A stretch of DNA of 64,000 nt from Aquimarina sp042434915. GTDB taxonomy: Bacteria > Bacteroidota > Bacteroidia > Flavobacteriales > Flavobacteriaceae. Below are positions 45,257-53,986 of the stretch, piece after piece; positions within the stretch are counted from its first letter, which is position 1, and each line of letters opens with the position of its first letter. Made by a program: the position numbers and the translations under genes. The notes beneath the pieces are model-generated. The model saw only the letters and a list, made by a program, of their open reading frames with translations. It was not told the origin of the DNA and did no database searches. The DNA lies in contig NZ_CP170198.1 of assembly GCF_042434915.1 (NCBI RefSeq), forward strand, positions 558,001 to 622,000, in the 5' to 3' direction.

Positions 45257-46663
45257 ATGAGTACATACGATGTAGCTATAATTGGCTCGGGACCTGGAGG
45301 ATATGTGGCAGCAATTCGATGCGCACAACTAGGTATGAAAACTGCGATAATTGAAAAATATTCAACCTTAGGAGGTACCTGTTTAAACGTTGGGTGTATT
45401 CCAAGTAAGGCATTATTAGATTCTTCACATCACTACGAGCATGCTGTGAAGCATTTTGAAGATCACGGTATCGAAATTCCAGGAGAGATTAAAATCAATC
45501 TTGAAAAAATGATCTCTCGTAAACAAGCCGTTGTTGACCAAACTTGTGATGGGGTGAGTTTTTTGATGAAGAAAAATGATATTGATGTTTTTGAAGGGGT
45601 TGGTTCTTTTAAAGATGCCACTCATATTACTATCGATAAGACCAAAGGCGGTCAGGAAACTATCGAGGCAAAACACACCATTATTGCAACGGGGTCAAAA
45701 CCATCCTCATTACCGTTTATAACAATCGACAAAGAGCGTATCATCACATCGACAGAAGCTCTGAAGTTAAAGGAGGTTCCTAAGCATATGGTCATCATCG
45801 GTGGGGGTGTTATAGGTCTAGAGCTCGGACAAGTTTACCGTAGACTTGGAGCAGAGGTATCTGTAGTAGAGTTTATGGATCGTATCATCCCGGGTATGGA
45901 TAAAGCGTTATCCAAAGAGTTAACCAAGGTGATGAAAAAACAAGGGGTGAAATTTTACACTTCTCATAAGGTGACGGCCGTGAACCGAAAAGGAAAGGAA
46001 GTAACGATCACCGCAGATGATAAAAAAGGAAATCCTGTAGAATTTAAAGGAGATTACTGTTTGGTTTCTGTGGGTCGCAGACCTTATACTGATGGACTGA
46101 ATGCAGCGGCAGCTGGCGTAAAACTTACGGATAGAGGTCAAGTTGAAACCAACGAACATTTGCAAACATCAGTAAAAAATATCTATGCTATTGGTGATGT
46201 AGTTAAAGGAGCGATGCTAGCTCATAAGGCCGAAGAGGAAGGCGTATTTGTAGCAGAAACAATTGCAGGGCAAAAACCGCATATTGATTATAATTTAATA
46301 CCTGGCGTAGTATATACTTGGCCAGAGGTTGCTGCAGTTGGTAAAACTGAAGAAGAACTAAAAGAAGCAGGTATAAAATACAAATCCGGTCAGTTTCCGT
46401 TTAGAGCTTTAGGAAGATCCAGAGCAAGTGCAGATCTTGATGGATTTGTTAAAATTCTTGCAGACGAGAAGACAGATGAGGTTTTAGGAGTTCATATGAT
46501 TGGTGCACGTTGTGCCGATTTGATCGCTGAAGCGGTCACTGCAATGGAGTTTAGAGCTTCTGCCGAAGACATTTCGCGTATGTCTCATGCGCATCCCACT
46601 TTTGCTGAAGCTGTAAAAGAAGCTGCACTTGCAGCTACTGATAGCAGAGCATTGCATGTATAA
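45257..46663 (+). CDS. lpdA: Lpd, dihydrolipoyl dehydrogenase (E3)
   Basis: A 468-residue flavoprotein disulphide reductase. FAD motif GSGPGG at 10-15, redox cysteines Cys42 and Cys47 in GGTCLNVGCIPS, NAD motif GGGVIGLELG near 183, and His446/Glu451 in HAHPTFAE. It reoxidises lipoamide in the pyruvate, 2-oxoglutarate or branched-chain dehydrogenase and glycine cleavage complexes. Single gene ending at a strong terminator. Codon use is slightly more GC-rich than its neighbours, as expected for a highly expressed gene. Confidence 0.96.
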   Translation: MSTYDVAIIGSGPGGYVAAIRCAQLGMKTAIIEKYSTLGGTCLNVGCIPSKALLDSSHHYEHAVKHFEDHGIEIPGEIKINLEKMISRKQAVVDQTCDGVSFLMKKNDIDVFEGVGSFKDATHITIDKTKGGQETIEAKHTIIATGSKPSSLPFITIDKERIITSTEALKLKEVPKHMVIIGGGVIGLELGQVYRRLGAEVSVVEFMDRIIPGMDKALSKELTKVMKKQGVKFYTSHKVTAVNRKGKEVTITADDKKGNPVEFKGDYCLVSVGRRPYTDGLNAAAAGVKLTDRGQVETNEHLQTSVKNIYAIGDVVKGAMLAHKAEEEGVFVAETIAGQKPHIDYNLIPGVVYTWPEVAAVGKTEEELKEAGIKYKSGQFPFRALGRSRASADLDGFVKILADEKTDEVLGVHMIGARCADLIAEAVTAMEFRASAEDISRMSHAHPTFAEAVKEAALAATDSRALHV

Positions 46664-46688
46664 GTAAAATAATATAGTGTAAAATATC

Positions 46689-46722
46689 AAAAACTCTCAA
46701 GGTACGCACCTTGAGAGTTTTT
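46689..46722. terminator. bidirectional terminator between lpdA and the ABC exporter
   Basis: AAAAACTCTCAAGGT (46689-46703) and ACCTTGAGAGTTTTT (46708-46722) form a perfect 15-bp stem with loop ACGC; the reverse gene stops one base after it, so it serves both convergent genes. Confidence 0.92.
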
Positions 46723-48498
46723 TTATATTCTCGCCTGATACGTGTAAAGATCAAAATAGCGCCCTTCTTTACCGATAAGTTCGTCATGCGTCCCACGTTC
46801 TGCAATGCGACCACGTTCGATAACCAATATCTGATCGGCTTTCCGAATTGTACTTAATCTATGTGCTATGACAAAGGTGGTTCGACCTTTCATAAGTTCT
46901 GATAAACTTTTTTGAATTAACGCTTCACTTTCGGTATCCAGATTTGAAGTAGCTTCGTCTAAGATAATAATTTTGGGATTTGCAAGAATGGCACGGGCAA
47001 TAGCTATGCGTTGACGTTGTCCACCTGATAATTTAACGCCACGTTCTCCAATTAGTGTATTCAACCCATTTTCAAACCGATCGGTAAATTCATTGACATA
47101 CGCAGCTTTTACTGCATCTTGAAGTTGTTCTTCGGAAGCATCTGGTCGCGGAAAAAGAATATTTTCTCTAATTGTTCCTTCAAATAAAAATTCATCTTGT
47201 AAAACTACGCCTAGATTGCGGCGATAACTACTTAGTTTTACTTTGGTAATATCATTAGTATCAACTGTAATTAGACCTGATTCTGGGTTCAAAAAGGTAG
47301 CAACCAATCCTGCAATGGTAGATTTACCAGATCCAGAAGTTCCTACAAGAGCTGTTACCGAGCCTGAAGGAGCTGTAAACGAAATGTTATGTAAAACTTC
47401 TTTATTTTCTTCATAGGCAAAAGAAACATTGTCAAAAACGATAGTTCCCTCGATCTCTTTCAGGATTTTGGTTCGTTGCACAGCATCCTCTTCGGCAGTT
47501 TGGTTCATGAGTTCCTCAGTTCTATCCAGCCCTGCCAAGGCCTCGGTAAGTTGACTCCCTATATTGCTCATCTGCACAATTGGTGCGATCATAAATCCCA
47601 GTAATAACGTAAATGATAAAAAATCACCCACGGTAATCTGATCTATCATGATTTTATAGCCTCCAATTCCCATAATTCCAGTGGACGCTATACCCAATAG
47701 CAACGTAGATGAACTCGCCATTAAAGCAGTAGCGGTTAGACTTTTTTTGACATTGAGGAACAATTTATTTACCCCTTCTTCAAAAATTGAGTTTTCTTGT
47801 GCTTCGGCATTGAAACCTTTAATAACTCGAATACCTGCTAAAGTTTCTGTAAGACGGCCAGTTACTTCAGCATTAATAGCACCGCGTTTTCTAAAAATTG
47901 GACGGATAAATTTAAATGCTTTTAATGCAACTAATCCAAAAAGACCCACTGGAACCAGTACAAATAAGGTCATCGACGGACTAATATTGATTAACAGCAC
48001 TAAGGATATTATCGCAGTGATCACCCCACCTACGAGCTGTACTAATCCCGTCCCTATAAGATTACGTACACCCTCAACATCACTCATGATTCTAGAGACC
48101 AAGGCTCCTGATTTTGTGTTGTCAAAAAATCGAATTGGTAAGGAAAGTACTTTTTTTTGAACCTGAGCTCTCAATTCTGAAATTAAAAATTGAGCTTGAA
48201 CGCTTAAAATACGAGTGAGTAAATATGAGGTAACAGCTTGTACTACAATGGCGATAAAAACAACTGCTAATAAAATTTTAAGCATTTGATAATCTTTCTT
48301 CGCAATCACGTCATCCATCAGGTACTTACTCGCAATTGGTAAAACGAGTCCGGCCAAACGACTGAAAACAATTAAGATCAATCCAACAAATACTAAATTT
48401 CGACGAGGCCAAATTATGGTTTTGAACGCCTGCGCAATGGTAACTCTTGATTTATCTTTGGGATCTTTGCGTGATGATGTATGCGCTGCTGCTCTCAT
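46723..48498 (-). CDS. ABC exporter, fused membrane and ATPase domains
   Basis: A 591-residue half-transporter. Six membrane helices lie within about 30-325. The ATPase domain (about 345-591) has Walker A VGTSGSGKST near 385, signature LSGGQRQRIAIARA, Walker B IIILDEATSNLD and H-loop IAHRLST. This is the MsbA/MDR type that exports lipids or drugs; the substrate cannot be told. It lies 11 bp after the DEAD-box gene on the same strand, so it is probably co-transcribed. Confidence 0.93.
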   Translation of the reverse strand: MRAAAHTSSRKDPKDKSRVTIAQAFKTIIWPRRNLVFVGLILIVFSRLAGLVLPIASKYLMDDVIAKKDYQMLKILLAVVFIAIVVQAVTSYLLTRILSVQAQFLISELRAQVQKKVLSLPIRFFDNTKSGALVSRIMSDVEGVRNLIGTGLVQLVGGVITAIISLVLLINISPSMTLFVLVPVGLFGLVALKAFKFIRPIFRKRGAINAEVTGRLTETLAGIRVIKGFNAEAQENSIFEEGVNKLFLNVKKSLTATALMASSSTLLLGIASTGIMGIGGYKIMIDQITVGDFLSFTLLLGFMIAPIVQMSNIGSQLTEALAGLDRTEELMNQTAEEDAVQRTKILKEIEGTIVFDNVSFAYEENKEVLHNISFTAPSGSVTALVGTSGSGKSTIAGLVATFLNPESGLITVDTNDITKVKLSSYRRNLGVVLQDEFLFEGTIRENILFPRPDASEEQLQDAVKAAYVNEFTDRFENGLNTLIGERGVKLSGGQRQRIAIARAILANPKIIILDEATSNLDTESEALIQKSLSELMKGRTTFVIAHRLSTIRKADQILVIERGRIAERGTHDELIGKEGRYFDLYTYQARI

Positions 48499-48509
48499 AG
48501 AAATTTTTA

Positions 48510-49871
48510 TTATTTCTTTTTCCTTTTCTTATGCTTCAAATTAAAGGTTTTGTCACCTTTAGTCTTTGGTTTTTTGTACTTTTTCTTAATTTCTCGTTGG
48601 TAGCTACCTCCGAGATTTACCTTTTTATTCTTAGCCTTTTTTTCATGAAAAGCAGGGCCTACTTCCTCATCGTTAGGTCGCTTATGTGGATTGTTAATTT
48701 CAAAAACTACAGGCTCTTCTTCAGGTGTTAGTTCAATAGATTCTTCTACAGTATTGGGAGTTGATAATTGCTCAACCTCCATCTCCATTAGAGTCTCAAT
48801 ATTTGTCAAAGCTTCTTCTTCTGCAGGTGTTGTTAATACAAGCGCAATTCCTTCTTTTTGAGCACGACCTGTACGCCCGATACGGTGCATATAATTCTCG
48901 GGATAATTAGGAGTATCTACATTAATTACGTGTGAAATGTCATCTATATCAAGTCCGCGAGCCATCACATCGGTAGCGATTAAAATACGATGGGTACCGT
49001 TACCAAAATCTTCGATGCTTTGCAGTCGGTAATTCTGGGTTTTATTAGAATGGATAACACTACACTCATTAGAAAATTCTTGTTCTAAACGATCAAAAAG
49101 TCGATCTGCCATTTTTTTATTGTCCACAAAAAGTAGCACTTTATGATACGTTTCTTTATCTTTTAATAGATGGTAAAGTAAATTTACTTTGGTGTAAAAG
49201 TTTGGAAGCTTATATCCGTATTGTTGTATGTTTTCTAAGGGTGTTCCACTTTTTGCAACTGAAACTTTTAGAGGGTTTTTGAAAATTTCGGTGATAATGG
49301 ATTCCACATCTTCAGTCATTGTGGCCGAGAACATGATGTTCTGGCGTTGCCTCGGTAAAATATCAAAGATATTCATAAGTTGATGTCTAAAACCAAGATC
49401 CATCATTACATCTACTTCATCAATAACTAATTTTTGTATTGATTTAAGCTGTAAAACTCTGCTGACAGCAAGGTCATATAAGCGGCCCGGTGTGGCAACC
49501 ACGATATCCAAACCTTGTGCAACGACTTGTTTTTGAGTGTTAATATTTGTTCCTCCGTAAACCCCAGTCACTCTTATATTGATATAGGTAGAGAGCTTAT
49601 TAATTTCTTCGACCACCTGTACCACAAGTTCACGTGTAGGGACCAATACCAATACCCGTGGATTGTCTTGAACAGAATATTTTAACATCCTTAAAATTGG
49701 GAGCATATATGCATAGGTTTTACCGGTACCTGTTTGAGCAATACCAACGACATCCTTTCCAGACATGACTACAGAAAAAGCTTCTGATTGTATGGGAGTA
49801 GGAGTTTGAAAACCAAGATCTTCTAATGCGTTTAATAGAGGAGTACTTAAATTTAAATCTGTAAAAGTCAC
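48510..49871 (-). CDS. DEAD-box RNA helicase (DEVD variant)
   Basis: A 453-residue protein with Q motif (Gln28), AQTGTGKT at 45-52, PTREL at 78-82, TPGR at 127-130, DEVD at 151-154 in place of DEAD, SAT at 182-184, RGLDIDD and HRIGRTGRA. The C-terminal 60 residues are Lys-rich (YKKPKTKGDK) and may bind RNA. DEVD is met in flavobacterial RhlE-like proteins. The start is GTG at 49871 (TFTDLNLSTPLL), which agrees with the family and with a TACCTTTG box upstream. Confidence 0.94.
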   Translation of the reverse strand: MTFTDLNLSTPLLNALEDLGFQTPTPIQSEAFSVVMSGKDVVGIAQTGTGKTYAYMLPILRMLKYSVQDNPRVLVLVPTRELVVQVVEEINKLSTYINIRVTGVYGGTNINTQKQVVAQGLDIVVATPGRLYDLAVSRVLQLKSIQKLVIDEVDVMMDLGFRHQLMNIFDILPRQRQNIMFSATMTEDVESIITEIFKNPLKVSVAKSGTPLENIQQYGYKLPNFYTKVNLLYHLLKDKETYHKVLLFVDNKKMADRLFDRLEQEFSNECSVIHSNKTQNYRLQSIEDFGNGTHRILIATDVMARGLDIDDISHVINVDTPNYPENYMHRIGRTGRAQKEGIALVLTTPAEEEALTNIETLMEMEVEQLSTPNTVEESIELTPEEEPVVFEINNPHKRPNDEEVGPAFHEKKAKNKKVNLGGSYQREIKKKYKKPKTKGDKTFNLKHKKRKKK

Positions 49872-49892
49872 ACGTAATGTTTTAATAGATTA

Positions 49893-49900
49893 CAAAGGTA
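49893..49900 (-). promoter_or_regulatory. -7 box TACCTTTG for the DEAD-box gene
   Basis: Reverse-strand exact TAnnTTTG (forward CAAAGGTA), 21 bp before the GTG start at 49871. It is 22 bp from the forward box at 49923, so the two divergent promoters are packed closely. Confidence 0.5.
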
Positions 49901-49922
49901 GTTCATTTGTTTTCTTTTTGGT

Positions 49923-49930
49923 TACATTTG
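49923..49930 (+). promoter_or_regulatory. -7 box TACATTTG for the FMN reductase gene
   Basis: Exact TAnnTTTG, 17 bp before the ATG at 49948. It excludes the upstream TTG (49918) as the start. A TTTG at 49906 is only 13 bp away, short for a -33. Confidence 0.5.
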
Positions 49931-49947
49931 AAATAAACTCTTTTAAA

Positions 49948-50487
49948 ATGGCAAGAATATTGGCTTTTGCGGGTTCTAATAGTACAAAATCCATCAATCA
50001 TCAATTAATTACTTATGTTGTAAAAGAATTTATAGAGCATCAAGTACGAGTACTTACATTAAATACGTACTCGCTTGCAATCTATAGCGAAGATCTTGAA
50101 CGTAACGAAGGATTTCCTGGCATGGCACTAGCACTGCATCAAGATATAGCAGACGCAGATGCATTGGTTATAGCTGTAGGAGAACATAATGGTGGATGGA
50201 GTGCATTTTTCAAAAATATAATAGACTGGTTATCGCGTATAGATCGTAATTTTTTAGCTGGAAAGAAAATTCTTTTGATGAGTACATCTCCTGGACAACG
50301 AGGGGCGATAGGAGCATTGGAACAGGCAAAAAATGTGTTACCGCGTTTTGGAGCAGAAATTTTAGAGAGTTTTAGCGTTCCTTCATTTTATGAAAATTTT
50401 TCTGTCGAAGAACAAGAGATTACCAATGAAACATTGTTGTTGGGTTTAAAGGAAGTTCTCAGTACTTTTGCACATCAAATAAAATAG
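49948..50487 (+). CDS. NADPH-dependent FMN reductase family protein
   Basis: 179 residues from the ATG at 49948 (MARILAFAGSNSTKSINHQL). The flavodoxin-like fold shows the phosphate loop GSNSTKSINHQL and the flavin-side motif GEHNGGWSAFFKNIIDWLSR, plus STSPGQRGAIG. It probably reduces quinones, azo compounds or FMN with NAD(P)H. The next gene starts 3 bp after its stop. Confidence 0.9.
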   Translation: MARILAFAGSNSTKSINHQLITYVVKEFIEHQVRVLTLNTYSLAIYSEDLERNEGFPGMALALHQDIADADALVIAVGEHNGGWSAFFKNIIDWLSRIDRNFLAGKKILLMSTSPGQRGAIGALEQAKNVLPRFGAEILESFSVPSFYENFSVEEQEITNETLLLGLKEVLSTFAHQIK

Positions 50488-50490
50488 CTT

Positions 50491-51786
50491 GTGCGTACCG
50501 TTAAAGAGTATTTAGTATCCGATATTTTGACGTTTAAGAGGAAACTTTTACACTGGTCACAACAGTTTGACGAAGTGACTTGGTTGGATTCTAATGACTA
50601 TCCTCAACTACATGGTAGTTATGATGCAATTTTGGCGGCAGACGCGCTTACTGTTTTAAAATCAGACGAAACTGAAGCTTTTGATAAACTTTCTGAATAT
50701 CGGAAAACGACAGCAGATTGGTTGTTTGGTTTTTTATCCTATGATTTAAAGAATAATGTTGAAAAACTTGTCTCAAAAAATGAGGATGGTTTGGGGTTTC
50801 CAGAACTTTATTTTTTTCAACCAAAACGATTATTTTTATTAAAGGGGGAAAGCGTATCTCTATATTATTTGTCTATGGTAGATGATGAGATGGAGATAGA
50901 TATGAATGAAGTTTTCAATTTTGAGAGCTTTGATACACCATCTATCAAAACACATCAAATCGCGATAAAAGCAAGATTGAGTAAAGATGAGTACCTTGAA
51001 AAGGTACAAATGTTTTTGAAGCACATACAACGGGGAGATATTTATGAAGCCAATTTTTGTCAAGAATTTTATGACGATATGGCTATAGTAGCGCCACTAT
51101 CAATTTTTGAGCACCTTAATGTAATCTCCAAAGCTCCTTTTACAGCATTTTTGAAGTTTGAGAATTGCTATGCCTTATCTGCATCACCAGAACGTTATTT
51201 AAAAAAAGAGGGTGGTAAAGTAATTACACAACCTATAAAAGGCACTGCCAGAAGATCTCCAGACAAAAATATAGATCAAGCTATAATAAGTGCTTTAGAA
51301 AACGATCCCAAAGAGCGATCAGAAAATATCATGATTGTAGATTTAGTTAGAAATGATCTTTCAAAAACAGCTTTAAAGAGTAGTGTAGAGGTAGAAGAAC
51401 TTTGTCGTGTCTATACTTTTGAGCAGGTACATCAAATGATTTCTACTATCATATCACGGGTTGCAAAGACCATAGATCCAGTAACATTAATAAAAACCAC
51501 ATTTCCTATGGGTAGTATGACAGGTGCCCCAAAAATTTCGGCAATGCAGCTAATTGAAGAATTGGAGGTTTCAAAACGTGGATTGTATAGCGGGACAATT
51601 GGTTATTTTACACCAGAAGGAGATTTCGATTTTAATGTGGTGATTCGTAGCATACTTTACAATCAAAAAAACAACTATATATCCTATACGGTAGGAAGTG
51701 CCATTACTTCAAAATCTATTCCTGAAAAAGAATATGAAGAATGTTTGCTTAAAGCAAAGGCAATGAAAAAAGTATTAGAAAAATAA
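50491..51786 (+). CDS. pabB: PabB, aminodeoxychorismate synthase component I
   Basis: A 431-residue chorismate-binding enzyme. Typical blocks are QRGDIYEANFCQEF, PIKGTARRSPD, ENIMIVDLVRNDLSK, FPMGSMTGAPKISAMQLIEELE and RGLYSGTIGYF. It makes aminodeoxychorismate for folate (p-aminobenzoate). The chorismate-binding residues distinguish it from anthranilate synthase only loosely; PIKGT rather than PIAGT suits PabB. The start is GTG at 50491, 3 bp after the reductase stop. Confidence 0.88.
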   Translation: MRTVKEYLVSDILTFKRKLLHWSQQFDEVTWLDSNDYPQLHGSYDAILAADALTVLKSDETEAFDKLSEYRKTTADWLFGFLSYDLKNNVEKLVSKNEDGLGFPELYFFQPKRLFLLKGESVSLYYLSMVDDEMEIDMNEVFNFESFDTPSIKTHQIAIKARLSKDEYLEKVQMFLKHIQRGDIYEANFCQEFYDDMAIVAPLSIFEHLNVISKAPFTAFLKFENCYALSASPERYLKKEGGKVITQPIKGTARRSPDKNIDQAIISALENDPKERSENIMIVDLVRNDLSKTALKSSVEVEELCRVYTFEQVHQMISTIISRVAKTIDPVTLIKTTFPMGSMTGAPKISAMQLIEELEVSKRGLYSGTIGYFTPEGDFDFNVVIRSILYNQKNNYISYTVGSAITSKSIPEKEYEECLLKAKAMKKVLEK

Positions 51787-51804
51787 AACGGTTCTATAAT
51801 TTTT

Positions 51805-52506
51805 TTAAATCAGATTGCGTCTAAATCTTTTTCTTACATCAATAATAATTTCTTTTACCTCTCGACTACTCATATTTTTGACAGTAGCAATTTCTTCAAA
51901 ATTAAGTTTACCAAATACAAATAGATCAATGATATTTGATGTTTTTAAAGGAAGCCAACTATAAAACTTTCCAAGTAATTTCTTTTTTTTAACCTCAGAG
52001 GAGTTGACATTAGTTATAACTTTCAAAATTTCAGAGTTAGCGTCATCATAAATAAACGATTTCTTGTTTTTCTGGTTATGATGATAACTTATATCATTTA
52101 GTCCGTCACTCATAATAAGATCATCATCTGCTTCAGCATAAAAATCTTCCTCTAAGCTATCCAATTCTTCTTTCAAAATCTCACTGGTACTTATATTGTG
52201 AAGGTGCCATCCTTCTTTGATGTAAAGCATGTCAATAAGCTCATCGGCTATTTTAAATAATTTTAATTCCAAAGCTAAGCATTGGATTTCGTGATCAATA
52301 GGTGCGTTGTGTAAGGAGACTATAGCATCATCGATAATACCATTAGAGCAGTACATATTACTAGGTAAAATGCCAGTACTTTCTGCAATATAAATGCGGT
52401 GTTTTACATAAGGATGTAAATGTGGTATGATTGATAATAATTTTTTTTCGAATTCTTTCTTCGAATGTTTAATGGTTTTTTTTGAAGTTTCTACTATCCT
52501 ACCCAT
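51805..52506 (-). CDS. protein with C-terminal sigma-region-4-like helix-turn-helix
   Basis: A 233-residue protein. The N-terminal 110 residues (KKEFEKKLLSIIPHLHPYVK, IYIAESTGILPSNMYCSNGI) are helical and not a known domain to me. An acidic linker (LDSLEEDFYAEADDDLIMSD) follows. The last 50 residues (SWLPLKTSNIIDLFVFGKL, FEEIATVKNMSSREVKEIII, DVRKRFRRNL) look like sigma-70 region 4. There is no region 2, so it is not a complete sigma factor. It may be an orphan DNA- or RNA-polymerase-binding regulator. Divergent from tilS and convergent with pabB. Confidence 0.7.
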   Translation of the reverse strand: MGRIVETSKKTIKHSKKEFEKKLLSIIPHLHPYVKHRIYIAESTGILPSNMYCSNGIIDDAIVSLHNAPIDHEIQCLALELKLFKIADELIDMLYIKEGWHLHNISTSEILKEELDSLEEDFYAEADDDLIMSDGLNDISYHHNQKNKKSFIYDDANSEILKVITNVNSSEVKKKKLLGKFYSWLPLKTSNIIDLFVFGKLNFEEIATVKNMSSREVKEIIIDVRKRFRRNLI

Positions 52507-52626
52507 AATCCATAAATTTTGTGTTCTTTAAAAATAGTCAAAACAAAATAATTTTTTAGTTAAAAACCTGAAAATCAAATACAAGTAAAATCTGTAATTC
52601 TTTAATCAGTACCATAAGCAAAGTCG

Positions 52627-52634
52627 TATCTTTG
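52627..52634 (+). promoter_or_regulatory. -7 box TATCTTTG for tilS
   Basis: Exact TAnnTTTG, 32 bp before the GTG start at 52667. No clear -33 element. Confidence 0.5.
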
Positions 52635-52666
52635 AAGTAATGTAAACCAAAGAAATTTTTATAGAA

Positions 52667-53986
52667 GTGTTAGCAGATTTTAAAAAGCATTTAGAAACAA
52701 ACTTTTCCTTCCTATACAAAGAAAGATTTTTGATTGCATGTAGTGGAGGATTAGATAGCATGGTGCTCGTACATTTATGCCGTGGTTTAAACCTCGATTT
52801 TGGCGTTTTGCATTGTAATTTTAAATTAAGAGCAGTTGATAGTGATACTGATGAACATTTTGTGGTAGAGCAAGCAGGTATTCTTGAAGTACCGGTTTAC
52901 ACCATCGAATTTGATACAGAACGATATGCCCAAAATCATAAACTGTCAATACAGTTAGCAGCTAGAACGCTACGGTATAAATGGTTTAAAAAAATGGCAA
53001 TACAACATGCATATCCATATGTGCTTACTGCGCATCATGTAGATGATGTTTTAGAAACTTTTTTGATAAACTTATCAAGAGGCACTGGACTCGAGGGTCT
53101 TACAGGTATACCAGAGAAAAACGATATTTTTATACGACCATTGTTACCTTTTTCTCGAATAGAAATAGAAAGTTATGCCAAAAATAAATTAATAGCCTGG
53201 AGAGAGGATGCAAGCAACCAAAACACCAAATATTTGAGAAATCAATTTCGGCAATTAGTTATTCCAGAGTTAAAAGGTACGAATGAACGGTTTTTAAAGA
53301 ATTTTGAAACGACCCGAATACAACTTAATAAAAGTCAGTTGTTTATTGAAGCAGAAGCGCAACGAATCAAAGAACTATTATTTGAGACACAAGACAATGG
53401 AGAAATTCATATATCTATCTCAAAGCTTCTCAACTATGGAGATCCAAAAATTTATTTATACTTTATTCTTAAAGACTTTGGTTTCACGGCGTGGAGTGAT
53501 ATTGCTAAACTTATCAACTCACAATCTGGAAAACAAGTATTTTCGCCTACCCACCGAATATTAAAGGACAGAAATCTATTAATTATTTCTTCACTGACTT
53601 TAAAAAAAGTGCCGGTAAAAACGTATCGAATAGAAAAGGAAGAAACTACCGTAATGGTTCCTATTGGCACCCTACATTTTAAAAATGCAAATGCTATTGA
53701 ATCTACTGAGAAAAATACAATCTATATTGATCAAGAAAAATTAAAATATCCTTTAACCGTAAGAAAATGGGAAAAAGGCGACTATTTTTATCCCATAGGA
53801 ATGAAAGGAAAAAAGAAATTAAGTAAATACTTTAAAGATGAAAAATTATCTTTGCTCGATAAAGAGCGCGCCTGGATACTTTGCTCGGGTTCTGATATTG
53901 TTTGGATAATTAACTATCGAGCAGATGATCGTTTTAAAATTCTATCGAATACAAATCAATTATTAAAAATTACATTGGCTACATGA
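52667..53986 (+). CDS. tilS: TilS, tRNA(Ile)-lysidine synthase
   Basis: A 439-residue protein of the N-type ATP pyrophosphatase fold: SGGLDS at 26-31, HCNFKLRAVDSDTDEHFV, TAHHVDD near 122 and RNQFRQLVIPEL. The C-terminal TilS_C domain (about 350-439) has VRKWEKGDYFYPIGMKGKKK. It makes lysidine at position 34 of tRNA-Ile(CAU), needed for AUA reading. The start is GTG at 52667 (LADFKKHLETNFSFL), in agreement with the family. It overlaps dsbD by ATGA. Confidence 0.95.
   Translation: MLADFKKHLETNFSFLYKERFLIACSGGLDSMVLVHLCRGLNLDFGVLHCNFKLRAVDSDTDEHFVVEQAGILEVPVYTIEFDTERYAQNHKLSIQLAARTLRYKWFKKMAIQHAYPYVLTAHHVDDVLETFLINLSRGTGLEGLTGIPEKNDIFIRPLLPFSRIEIESYAKNKLIAWREDASNQNTKYLRNQFRQLVIPELKGTNERFLKNFETTRIQLNKSQLFIEAEAQRIKELLFETQDNGEIHISISKLLNYGDPKIYLYFILKDFGFTAWSDIAKLINSQSGKQVFSPTHRILKDRNLLIISSLTLKKVPVKTYRIEKEETTVMVPIGTLHFKNANAIESTEKNTIYIDQEKLKYPLTVRKWEKGDYFYPIGMKGKKKLSKYFKDEKLSLLDKERAWILCSGSDIVWIINYRADDRFKILSNTNQLLKITLAT

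Noticed and set aside
47681..48160. 159-codon forward frame within the ABC exporter
   Set aside because: Antisense shadow of the exporter membrane domain.
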